This document shows positions 1 through 5,671 of a stretch of DNA of 6,599 bases, piece after piece (the first letter of the stretch is position 1; each line of letters starts with the position of its first letter). The notes beneath the pieces were generated by a model that ran no database searches, was not told where the DNA came from, and was given only the letters and a program-made list of their open reading frames with translations. A program made the translations under genes and the position numbers. This stretch comes from an uncultured Chloroflexota bacterium (GTDB lineage Bacteria; Chloroflexota; Limnocylindria; Limnocylindrales; Limnocylindraceae). The stretch is from contig CAINCM010000133.1 of NCBI GenBank assembly GCA_903847005.1, positions 1 through 6,599 on the forward strand, written 5' to 3'.

Positions 1-396
1 CAGGTCAAGCTCGAGATCGGCAGCGCCCTCCCACTGGAGGAGGAGCTGTCCATGAGCGTGAAGGGGAGAGACATGATCGCCGGCCTCCCACGCGAAGTGC
101 AGATCACCTCGACGGAAATCACGGAGGCGATGGAGGTGCCGCTTCGAAACCTCACGGATGCTATCCGCGGCGTGCTCGAGCAGACACCGCCTGAGCTGAG
201 CGCCGACATCATCGACAAGGGGATCGTCCTCTCGGGCGGCGGCGCACTCTTGCGCAACATCGACCGCCTCATCACCAACGTCACCGGGGTGGCGGCGCAT
301 GTGGTGCCAGACCCGTTGAGCTGTGTGGCGAAGGGGACGGGCACCGCCCTCGAACACTTCGACGTCTTCGCCAAGTCGCTGACGTCCCAAGCCTGA
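1..396 (+). CDS. mreB: MreB, rod-shape actin homologue (C-terminal part)
   Basis: This is the 3' end of a gene whose start lies left of the window; 131 residues are visible, against about 330-350 in complete MreB. MreB is a bacterial actin that polymerises on the inner face of the membrane and positions the elongation machinery for lateral wall synthesis. The visible part matches actin subdomains IIB/IA: an IGSA segment at the left edge, VKGRDMIAGLPREV, the TPPELSADIIDKGIVLSGGGA stretch and DPLSCVAKGTG. GIVLSGGGA (nt 220-246) is the adenosine-binding loop, and CVAKGTG is the usual MreB end signature. The frame is open from base 1, so the ATG at 52 is internal and not a start. The stop TGA ends 3 bp before the next gene. 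mreC and mreD, common followers of mreB, do not come next; a PHP-domain gene does. ParM- or FtsA-type actins fit less well. Confidence 0.96.
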   Translation, partial: QVKLEIGSALPLEEELSMSVKGRDMIAGLPREVQITSTEITEAMEVPLRNLTDAIRGVLEQTPPELSADIIDKGIVLSGGGALLRNIDRLITNVTGVAAHVVPDPLSCVAKGTGTALEHFDVFAKSLTSQA

Positions 397-399
397 CCC

Positions 400-1149
400 G
401 TGGCGCTGCACCAGCGCGACGGCTGGACGCAGGGAGGCGCCTCCAGCGCCTATGTCGATCTGCATGCGCACAGTTCGGCAAGCTTCGACTCGCTGAGCGA
501 TCCCGTCGCGCTGACACGCGCCGCCGCTGCGCGCGGGATCACACACCTCGCCATCACCGATCACGATCGTGTCGACGGAGCGCAGCGCGCACGCGACGCG
601 CGCATTCCGGGGATCACCGTGCTCGTCGGCTCTGAGGTTCGCACACGTGACGGAGATCTCATCGCGCTCTTCATCGAGCGCCCGATCGAGGTGGGACTTC
701 CACCGCGAGAGGCCATCGCAGCGATTCGCGAACAGGGCGGCCTCGTTGGCATCCCGCACCCGTACGACGGCACTCGGGGCTCTCTCCTCGCGAAGGGCGA
801 TCGCGTCGAACTGCTCGCGCTCGTCGATTGGATCGAAGGGTGGAATGCACGACTCCTCGCGTCAGGTGGCAACGCCCGCGCCGCCGCCCTTGCCGCCGAA
901 CACGGCGTCCCAAGCGTCGCTTCGTCTGATGCGCACAGCATCATGGAGATCGGCAACGCTGCAACTGTCATGTCAGGGGACCCTTCGACGGCCGCGGGAA
1001 TGCGCGCGGCACTCGCTGAGCAGCACCAGCTGATCTGCGGCCGCGGCGCACTGCTCGCTCGTGCGCTGATGCCGTTCGCCAAGGTGATCAACGCAGCACG
1101 CGGAAATCGGCGGATCAAGCCGGGGTTCACGTTCGGCGAAACGAAATGA
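400..1149 (+). CDS. PHP-domain metal-dependent phosphoesterase
   Basis: 249 residues with the complete metal-site motif set of the PHP superfamily: DLHAHS (residues 20-25), TDHD (53-56), GSEVRT (77-82, with E79), PHP (119-121), IEGWNAR (145-151) and SSDAH (175-179). These His/Asp/Glu residues normally bind a two- or three-metal centre that hydrolyses phosphoester bonds. The region after about residue 150 resembles the PHP_C extension, and the C-terminus is basic (ARGNRRIKPG). No signal peptide is seen, so it is probably cytosolic. It is shorter than, and lacks the insertion of, the RNase AM/YciV type; the substrate (nucleotide, oligonucleotide or sugar phosphate) cannot be told. The start is GTG at 400, 3 bp after the mreB stop. 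No in-frame ATG lies before the first metal motif and I see no Shine-Dalgarno, so translation is probably coupled to mreB. Its stop overlaps the next gene's start (ATGA). Confidence 0.93.
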   Translation: MALHQRDGWTQGGASSAYVDLHAHSSASFDSLSDPVALTRAAAARGITHLAITDHDRVDGAQRARDARIPGITVLVGSEVRTRDGDLIALFIERPIEVGLPPREAIAAIREQGGLVGIPHPYDGTRGSLLAKGDRVELLALVDWIEGWNARLLASGGNARAAALAAEHGVPSVASSDAHSIMEIGNAATVMSGDPSTAAGMRAALAEQHQLICGRGALLARALMPFAKVINAARGNRRIKPGFTFGETK

Positions 1150-2174
1150 GCGAACGTCGCGCCTCGTTCAGCATCCGCGAACGGATCCGACGCCCGTCGA
1201 CGATCGCGGGGTTCCTCTTCACCGCCGTTCTGCTCGCTGGACTCTGGAACGCAGCGAGCGCGTTCGATCTGGAAGAAGTCGCCGCGCTGATCGGGTCTGC
1301 GAGCTCGATCGGTCTCGCGGTCGGGCTTGCCGCCACGCTCGCCACGCTGCTGCTCCGCGGCCTGCGCTGGCGCGAGCTGCTCAGGGTCGTGAATCTCACG
1401 ATCTCACGTCGGGCCGCAATCGAGATCCTTGCGCTCTCGTTCTGGGTGAACGTCGTGTTGCCCGCAAAGATCGGCGATCTGTATCGGGCGTGGCTGCTCA
1501 AGCAGAACGGTGGCCCCTCGTTTGGGCGTGGCGTCGGCACCGTGGTGCTCGAACGTGCGCTCGACCTCATCGCCGTGGCGCTCTTGGGTGCACTCTCGGG
1601 ATATGTGGCATTCGGCGGCGAGCTTCCAGGTGCGGTCGTTCTGCTGACCGTTGTTGCGCTCGCACTCGCGCTCGTTGGGATCCTCGTCCTCCTGATCGCG
1701 CGCGGGCCGGCGAGCAGGCTGAGCAAACGACTCCCGCTCCCACGGCGCGCCGCCGAGCCACTCGAGCGCGCGTTCGATGCGCTGAGAGAGGGGAGCACGC
1801 GCGGCGGCATCTTGCGGGTGCTTCCGCACACATGTGTGATCTGGGGGCTGCAGGCGCTCCGACTCGGTGCGATCGCGGCGGCGCTCGGGCTCTATCAGAT
1901 GGATCCGGGAGCCGGCTTCATCGGCCCATCGGCGGTGCTGTTCACCGCGCTCACGTCGGCGGTGCTGAGCACCGTGCCGTTCACCCCAGCGGGTCTCGGG
2001 ATCGTGGAGGCGGGGAGCGTGGGAATCCTCGTGGCCATCTTCAACATGCCGCCCGAGTCGGCGATCGCCTTGATGCTGCTCGATCGCCTGACCGACATCG
2101 GCTCGCTGATGGTCGGCGGAGCGCTACTCTTTGCACTTTCGCCGTTCCGACGCGGTGCCGGGAGTCTGCGCTAG
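1146..2174 (+). CDS. Flippase-like / LPG synthase transmembrane-domain family protein
   Basis: 342 residues, a multi-pass membrane protein of the YbhN/AglD/UPF0104 family (Pfam lysylphosphatidylglycerol synthase TM region). Hydrophobic segments include about 19-40 and 54-70, a pair in 140-190, and several between 230 and 335. Family signatures are visible: LLRGLRW (69-75), NVVLPAKIGDLYR (102-114), VLERALDL (134-141), PFTPAGLGIVEAG (278-290) and LDRLTDIGS (312-320). There is no soluble aminoacyl-transferase (MprF catalytic) domain, so it is the stand-alone membrane form. Members have been linked to lipid or polyprenyl-linked glycan handling in the membrane, but the substrate is unknown here. 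The ATG at 1146 overlaps the PHP stop by 4 bp and lacks an obvious ribosome site, which indicates translational coupling and one operon with mreB. Its TAG stop shares CTAG with the convergent nfo gene. Confidence 0.9.
   Translation: MSERRASFSIRERIRRPSTIAGFLFTAVLLAGLWNAASAFDLEEVAALIGSASSIGLAVGLAATLATLLLRGLRWRELLRVVNLTISRRAAIEILALSFWVNVVLPAKIGDLYRAWLLKQNGGPSFGRGVGTVVLERALDLIAVALLGALSGYVAFGGELPGAVVLLTVVALALALVGILVLLIARGPASRLSKRLPLPRRAAEPLERAFDALREGSTRGGILRVLPHTCVIWGLQALRLGAIAAALGLYQMDPGAGFIGPSAVLFTALTSAVLSTVPFTPAGLGIVEAGSVGILVAIFNMPPESAIALMLLDRLTDIGSLMVGGALLFALSPFRRGAGSLR
2171..2174. other. CTAG shared by two convergent stop codons
   Basis: The palindrome CTAG gives TAG to the plus-strand flippase-like gene (2172-2174) and TAG to the minus-strand nfo gene (2171-2173). 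The two coding regions overlap here and leave no space for an intergenic terminator. Any transcription termination must occur inside the opposing gene. Confidence 0.95.
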
Positions 2175-3277
2175 CGCCGCTTCACACTCCGCTTCGCTGC
2201 CCGCTTCGCAACGCGTGACACGGCTCGCTTCACGGACGCTTTCTTGGCGGCCACGGGCTTCGTGGACCTCGTGTTCGCGGCAGCCGCTTTGGTGAAGGCG
2301 CCCGTGCCAGCCTTCGGCACGCCGGGCACCTCCGCTGGGAGCGGCTTCAGCTTCAGGTTCCCCTGCGCGAGTTGGATCGTGCGCTCGACGTTCAGCTTGT
2401 CCCAGCCCTCCTCCATGCCTGGCGTCTCCAGGTAGTAGGCGGCATGCGCAAGCTTCGGATGGCTGATCAGTGCGGCGAGCCCTCGCGCACCGACTTCGCC
2501 GCCGCCGATGTGCTGGTGTCGATCCAGCTTGGAGCCGTGGGGCGCCTTACTGTCGTTGTAATGGATCATGACGAGCTTCTCGAGGCCGATCTTTCGATCG
2601 AACTCGCGGATCACACGATCGACCGCCTCGAGATCGTCCATCTCCACGCCGGCGCCCCAGAGGTGCGCAGAATCGAGGCAGTAGCCGATGCGCGACATGT
2701 CGACGCGTCGCTTCCCCATGGCCTCGTGAATGGCAATCAGCTCGTCGATGCTCTCGCCGATCCCGTTGCCACCTCCTGCAGAGTTCTCCAGCACCAAGAG
2801 TGCGTCGCTCGCGTCTGCGGGAACGCCGTCGAGGATCTGATCCACCGCTTCTGCTACGCGCTTCACGCCAGCCTCCACGCCGGTGCCGAGATGCGAACCG
2901 ATGTGCACGTTGACAAACGACGCACCGTACGCCGGTGCAACCCGAAGCTCGTGCTGGAGCATGGCGATGCTCTTCTCGCGGATCTCCGGACGCGGTCCGG
3001 CGAGGTTTGCAAGATAGGCGGCGTGCACCGCGAGCGGCCCGAAGCCGTGCTCCTTCATGCGCGCGCGAAACTCCGGCAACTCCTTGGGTAGCTCTGCGCG
3101 CCGCGCCCAACCCGTTGGGTTTCCGGTGAAGATCTGCAGTCCCATCGCGCCGACCGCCGCGGCACGGTCCGCCGCCTTCACGAGGCCCGGTCCAACTGCC
3201 AGGTGCGCGCCGAGCATGCGATCGAGTCGACCTGCCGCGGCCGGGGGCGCGGAGCTCTTCTTGCGTGTGGCGGCCAT
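2171..3277 (-). CDS. nfo: Endonuclease IV (AP endonuclease) with basic C-terminal tail
   Basis: 368 residues. Residues about 20-310 are a full endonuclease IV TIM barrel, which cleaves DNA 5' of abasic sites in base-excision repair using three zinc ions. All nine zinc ligands known from E. coli Nfo can be placed: H85 (VHAAYLANLAG), H125 (VNVHIGSHLGTG), E164 (LENSAGGGN), D202 and H205 (CLDSAHLWGAG), H239 (IHYNDSK), D252 and H254 (KLDRHQHIGGGEVG), E284 (LETPG). Typical family length is about 280-300, so roughly 20 N-terminal residues and a tail of about 47 (322-368) are extra. The tail is almost entirely Ala, Lys, Arg, Ser and Val, ending SVKRR, like the basic tails of histone H1-like proteins, and probably binds DNA non-specifically. 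The start ATG (3275-3277) has GGGAGGA 7 nt upstream. It lies 101 bp downstream of the lipoprotein gene and converges with the flippase-like gene. Confidence 0.96.
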   Translation of the reverse strand: MAATRKKSSAPPAAAGRLDRMLGAHLAVGPGLVKAADRAAAVGAMGLQIFTGNPTGWARRAELPKELPEFRARMKEHGFGPLAVHAAYLANLAGPRPEIREKSIAMLQHELRVAPAYGASFVNVHIGSHLGTGVEAGVKRVAEAVDQILDGVPADASDALLVLENSAGGGNGIGESIDELIAIHEAMGKRRVDMSRIGYCLDSAHLWGAGVEMDDLEAVDRVIREFDRKIGLEKLVMIHYNDSKAPHGSKLDRHQHIGGGEVGARGLAALISHPKLAHAAYYLETPGMEEGWDKLNVERTIQLAQGNLKLKPLPAEVPGVPKAGTGAFTKAAAANTRSTKPVAAKKASVKRAVSRVAKRAAKRSVKRR

Positions 3278-3284
3278 GGGTGCA

Positions 3285-3291
3285 TCCTCCC
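3285..3291 (-). promoter_or_regulatory. Ribosome binding site of nfo
   Basis: The minus strand reads GGGAGGA, then 7 nt, then ATG at 3277. This strong Shine-Dalgarno match fixes the nfo start and adds about 20 residues before the catalytic barrel. Confidence 0.8.
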
Positions 3292-3330
3292 ACAGCGGCT
3301 GCGTCCTCTCATTGCGGCGCCGATCGGCAC

Positions 3331-3370
3331 GCGAACGCGCGAAGGTGCGAACGTGAGCGAGTGCGAGGAC
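3331..3370. repeat. Imperfect tandem octamers, period 8
   Basis: Consecutive 8-mers on the plus strand read GCGAACGC, GCGAAGGT, GCGAACGT, GAGCGAGT, GCGAGGAC. The first three share GCGAA exactly at 8-bp spacing, and the fifth begins GCGA. They lie between the lipoprotein stop and the nfo start, beside the palindrome at 3319-3328. They could be binding sites for a regulator, or chance repetition in GC-rich DNA. Confidence 0.45.
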
Positions 3371-3378
3371 GCGGGGAG

Positions 3379-3867
3379 CTACTCGGGGAAGGCGGTGACC
3401 GTGATCTCGATCCCGAGGCCCTCTTTCAACTCCACGGACGCGGCACTATCAACAAGCTCACCCATGACGCGGATCTCGGCGAGGCCGGCGTTGACCGCGT
3501 TCGGGATGGTCGGGTTGGTGCTGCGGCGCCAGATCTCCAGGAAATCGGCGAGCGTGGCAATCGTGGCGTCCGGTGCCTCCACGTGGAGCTGACCGTCCGG
3601 CTCGTGCGTGTGCAACCAGTACATGCATTCCTGGTTGACGCCGATGTTCGGCGGCACCTCTGCCGTCGTTCCGTCTGGCAGCTTGATCGTGAGCTGTGAG
3701 TGGATGTGATACGCCGCGTCGTGCCCGCCAAAGTCGCACGAGACTGCACCAACGGTCTCACCGAATCCGTCGACGGGGTTCGCGATCGGCACACCGTCTT
3801 TGTCCGTGCCTGAACAGGCGGCAACAAGGATCGCTACGGCGGCGAGTCGAGCGACATGTGTCTTCAT
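3379..3867 (-). CDS. Small His-rich putative lipoprotein, function unknown
   Basis: 162 residues. The N-terminus is a lipoprotein signal: a short positive region, the hydrophobic stretch LAAVAILVAAC with lipobox cysteine C18, and then a Ser/Gly/Asp linker. The mature protein would be anchored to the outer face of the cytoplasmic membrane. The folded part (about 40-160) carries HDAAYHIHSQL (H49, H54, H56), VPPNIGV (71-77), CMYWLHTHEPDGQLHVE (81-97, with H86, H88, H95) and TLADFLEIW (105-113). I recognise this HxH ... LHTHxxxGxxHxE ... TLxxFxxIW pattern from uncharacterised proteins of Chloroflexota, Actinobacteriota and some archaea. It has no assigned activity that I know of. The clustered His and E97 suggest metal binding, and C44/C81 could form a disulfide; both are inference. 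ComF ends 32 bp upstream. No Shine-Dalgarno is seen, and a TATCAT box 6 nt before the ATG suggests a leaderless transcript. Confidence 0.85.
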   Translation of the reverse strand: MKTHVARLAAVAILVAACSGTDKDGVPIANPVDGFGETVGAVSCDFGGHDAAYHIHSQLTIKLPDGTTAEVPPNIGVNQECMYWLHTHEPDGQLHVEAPDATIATLADFLEIWRRSTNPTIPNAVNAGLAEIRVMGELVDSAASVELKEGLGIEITVTAFPE

Positions 3868-3873
3868 GTGCAG

Positions 3874-3882
3874 ATGATAGCA
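3874..3882 (-). promoter_or_regulatory. Extended -10 promoter of the lipoprotein gene
   Basis: The minus strand reads TGC-TATCAT, then CTGCAC, then ATG at 3867. TATCAT matches the sigma-70 -10 consensus at 5 of 6 positions, and the preceding TGN is an extended -10, which would explain the lack of a clear -35. The 6-nt gap places transcription start at or next to the A of the ATG, so the mRNA would be leaderless. Confidence 0.55.
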
Positions 3883-3899
3883 AGTCGCCTGAAGGCATC

Positions 3900-4571
3900 T
3901 CAGCGTTCATACGCCACGCTCACCACGGCGATCCAGCGGACGCCCGCCACGCGGAGTGCCCGCGCCGCTTCGCGGGCAGTGGCGCCGCTCGTCTGGATGT
4001 CGTCGATCAACACCACCGCACTCGGCGGATCCACTTCATCGGCGCACTGCATGGCGCCGTGCATGATCTCCGCGCGTGCGGACCGGCTGGCTCCGTGGAG
4101 TGGGTCGGTTGCCCGGACGCGAGTGAGCAGAGATCGCACGGAGAGCCGAGCCGCCTCCCCCGCCGCGCGCGCGAGGAGCGCGGCGTGGTCGAAGCCGCGT
4201 GCATGCACGCGATCTGGGTCTGTGGGGATCGGCACGAGCGTCACCTGATACGGGGCGCGTTGTGTCGCCTGCGTGATCGCGGGGAGGAGCGCGACCCCCA
4301 GCTCACGGGCGAGCCCCTGCACGCCGCCGTATTTCATGGTTCGGATCGCGGCGCCGAGACCCCCCTCGTATGGACCGAGCGCCGCAGAAGCGGAGAGGTT
4401 TCCCACCGGGAGTGCAACGGCCCGATCGGGCAGCCACTCCGCACGACACGCCGCACAGAGCAGCGCCCCTTCGCATTCGCAGATCCCGCAACGGGGCGGG
4501 GCGAGCAGCTGAACGATCGGCGTGGCGACGGAACGCACGAGGAGTGCGAGTTGCAGCGAAAACGTGCGCAT
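3900..4571 (-). CDS. ComF family phosphoribosyltransferase-like protein
   Basis: 223 residues from ATG at 4571. ComF proteins are cytosolic PRTase-fold proteins needed for natural transformation in some bacteria and found in nearly all as paralogues of unknown substrate. Visible elements in order: a cysteine knuckle C28-x2-C31 ... C39-x2-C42 that probably binds zinc; GPYEGGLGAAIRTMKYGG (66-83), the usual Y-x-G ... I-x-x-x-K-Y segment; LVPIPTDPDRVHARGFDHA (112-130); and the PRPP loop VVLIDDIQTSGAT (186-198) with the DD pair intact. Length is typical. An upstream in-frame extension to 4763 exists but is Arg-rich, has no homology and would overlap the divergent GNAT gene. AAGGA 7 nt before 4571 supports the shorter start. 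It is the first gene of the minus-strand group, with the lipoprotein gene 32 bp downstream. Competence pili or comEC are not in the window, so a DNA-uptake role is not shown. Confidence 0.92.
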   Translation of the reverse strand: MRTFSLQLALLVRSVATPIVQLLAPPRCGICECEGALLCAACRAEWLPDRAVALPVGNLSASAALGPYEGGLGAAIRTMKYGGVQGLARELGVALLPAITQATQRAPYQVTLVPIPTDPDRVHARGFDHAALLARAAGEAARLSVRSLLTRVRATDPLHGASRSARAEIMHGAMQCADEVDPPSAVVLIDDIQTSGATAREAARALRVAGVRWIAVVSVAYER

Positions 4572-4578
4572 GCGGCGA

Positions 4579-4583
4579 TCCTT
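4579..4583 (-). promoter_or_regulatory. Ribosome binding site of the comF-like gene
   Basis: The minus strand reads GAAGGA, then 7 nt, then ATG at 4571. This decides between the 223-residue start and a spurious longer frame. Confidence 0.7.
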
Positions 4584-4612
4584 CACGCCCAAGTGTACGG
4601 AGCGCGTACGAT
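4582..4612 (+). promoter_or_regulatory. Leaderless-type promoter of the GNAT gene
   Basis: TACGAT (4607-4612, fitting TANNNT) lies 6 nt before the ATG at 4619. TTCACG at 4582-4587 matches the -35 TTGACA at 4 of 6 positions, with a 19-bp spacer. No Shine-Dalgarno is present, so transcription probably starts at the ATG. The element sits in the 47-bp divergent gap shared with comF and touches that gene's ribosome site region at 4582-4583. Confidence 0.5.
4592..4597 (-). promoter_or_regulatory. Possible -10 of the comF-like gene
   Basis: The minus strand reads TACACT, a TANNNT match 20 nt upstream of the comF ATG. It leaves room for a short leader containing the AAGGA site. No matching -35 is visible, so this is tentative. 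It would overlap the GNAT promoter running the other way. Confidence 0.25.
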
Positions 4613-4618
4613 ACCCAG

Positions 4619-5671
4619 ATGACGACCCCAGTAGGCTCTCTCGCCGTCTCCGCGACCCCGCTGGCCGGGGTGAGCGAGGAAGAGTGGTCGGCGCTGCTGC
4701 GGTCGAACGCGACCGCCAGCGCCTTCTCGCAGCGCGCCTTCCATGACGCCTGGTGGCGCGCACACGGCAACGGCGCAGAGGACGTGAGCATCGCCGCTCG
4801 GAAGCCCGAAAGCGGCGAGCTGCTCGGCTATCTACCGCTGATGCGACGCCCTGACGGCATCATCTACTCGGGCGCCACGCTGCACATCGACTACGGCACC
4901 GTGTTGCTCACCCCAGACAGCGGCAGCACACGTTCAACGGATGGCGTCTCTCCTGCCGATGATGCTGTTGCAGATGCGCTCGCAGACGCGCTCCTCGCGC
5001 GCCACGAGCCGATCCACCTGATGCGCCTTCGTCCAGCCGATCAGTCGCACGCGCGCATGGTCGCCGCCATCCAACGGGCCGCGAACAGAGCGGGACGAAC
5101 GGCGACATACGACGCAGAAGAGCCCGCACCGTACATCGATCTGCGGTGGATTCGAACGCTCGACGATCATCTGGATCGCCTGGACAAGAAAGGGCGACAC
5201 GAGATTCGACGCAAGGTTCGCCGTGGCGAGGCGGCGGGCGTGGAGTTTCGAACGAGCGAGGATCTGCTCGCAGACCTTCCGGAGTTCATCCGTCTGCATC
5301 GCGCGCGCTGGGGCGATCGCGGGCTCTTCACCGCAACGCCGAAAGGCGCGGAAGAGGCAACCTTCATGCGCGAGCTCTTCGCACGTGCATCCGGCGACAC
5401 GATCACCATGCTGATGGCACGCAACGAGGAGTTCGGCACCTTCGCCGCGGGTCTCTTCTTGCGCGACGCAGGCGCGATCCGATACTGGAACGCCGGCGGC
5501 GATGCAGCGGCGCGCGCGCTTTCGCCGGGAGTGCTGCTCTTCGTCCAGGGCGTCACCCTCGCGATCAGCGAGGGGCGCGAGCAGTTCGATTTCCTTCGCG
5601 GCAACGAAGCGTACAAGTACGAGTGCGGCGCGGTGGATGCGCAGGTGATGAAGATCGGAGTCTCAGCATGA
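4619..5671 (+). CDS. GNAT acyltransferase, CelD/BioF2-like (FemAB-type fold)
   Basis: 350 residues from ATG at 4619. It belongs to the Acetyltransf_6 group (CelD/BioF2-like), soluble proteins with tandem GNAT folds that transfer acyl groups, often encoded in polysaccharide or envelope gene clusters. The first half (about 10-110) has the family's typical opening, with SAFSQRAFHDAWWRAHG and a short GYLPL strand. The second half has the basic helix LDKKGRHEIRRKVRR (188-202), LPEFIRLHRARWGDRG and, near the end, FDFLRGNEAYKYECG (323-337), whose FLxGxExYK core is the group's best marker. No signal peptide or membrane segment. An in-frame extension back to 4370 is antisense to comF and is rejected. 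The ATG has a TANNNT box 6 nt upstream and no ribosome site, suggesting a leaderless mRNA. Its stop overlaps the glycosyltransferase start by ATGA. The acceptor is probably a sugar or glycan precursor, by context only. Confidence 0.88.
   Translation: MTTPVGSLAVSATPLAGVSEEEWSALLRSNATASAFSQRAFHDAWWRAHGNGAEDVSIAARKPESGELLGYLPLMRRPDGIIYSGATLHIDYGTVLLTPDSGSTRSTDGVSPADDAVADALADALLARHEPIHLMRLRPADQSHARMVAAIQRAANRAGRTATYDAEEPAPYIDLRWIRTLDDHLDRLDKKGRHEIRRKVRRGEAAGVEFRTSEDLLADLPEFIRLHRARWGDRGLFTATPKGAEEATFMRELFARASGDTITMLMARNEEFGTFAAGLFLRDAGAIRYWNAGGDAAARALSPGVLLFVQGVTLAISEGREQFDFLRGNEAYKYECGAVDAQVMKIGVSA
5657..5660 (+). promoter_or_regulatory. Ribosome binding site of the GT4 gene
   Basis: GGAG inside the end of the GNAT gene, 7 nt before the ATG at 5668. 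It supports that start and reinitiation at the ATGA overlap. Confidence 0.6.

Larger units (their letters stand above)
3278..3378 (-). other. Intergenic region upstream of nfo
   Basis: This 101 bp is the longest non-coding stretch in the window. Besides the nfo ribosome site it holds the perfect 10-bp palindrome GCCGATCGGC (3319-3328) and a run of period-8 imperfect repeats (3331-3370). I see no convincing TANNNT -10 on the minus strand and no hairpin followed by a T run. Whether nfo has its own promoter or is read through from the lipoprotein gene is therefore open. Confidence 0.6.

Noticed and set aside
797..804. GCGATCGC as evidence of a cyanobacterial origin (HIP1)
   Set aside because: Four copies match the general excess of CGATCG here, and neither gene content nor promoter style is cyanobacterial.
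2150..2200. Bidirectional terminator between the convergent genes
   Set aside because: The stops overlap and I find no stable hairpin with a T run in either direction at the junction.
1490..2218. Overlapping plus-strand open frame of 242 codons inside the flippase-like gene
   Set aside because: It is Arg/Ala/His-rich with no motifs, while the other frame shows clear membrane-family signatures throughout.
2372..3091. Plus-strand open frame of 239 codons opposite nfo
   Set aside because: It is antisense to the catalytic barrel of nfo, whose nine metal ligands are all intact; no ribosome site or family resemblance.
3278..3378. LexA (SOS) box upstream of nfo
   Set aside because: Actinobacterial-type boxes need GAAC followed by GTTC a few bases on; the plus strand has repeated GAAC but no partnered GTTC, so no inverted half-site pair exists.
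4370..4618. N-terminal extension of the GNAT frame to a 433-residue protein
   Set aside because: The extra 83 codons are antisense to comF, very Arg-rich and unlike the family's usual opening; the ATG at 4619 has a fitting promoter box.
3696..4622. Long plus-strand open frame of 308 codons antisense to comF
   Set aside because: Its composition (Arg, His, Gly, Ser rich) is that of a shadow frame in GC-rich DNA, and the opposite strand encodes a clear ComF protein and the start of the lipoprotein.
4572..4763. N-terminal extension of the comF frame to a 287-residue protein
   Set aside because: The added residues are Arg/Ser-rich with no recognisable homology, the stretch overlaps the divergent GNAT gene, and a good AAGGA site precedes the ATG at 4571.
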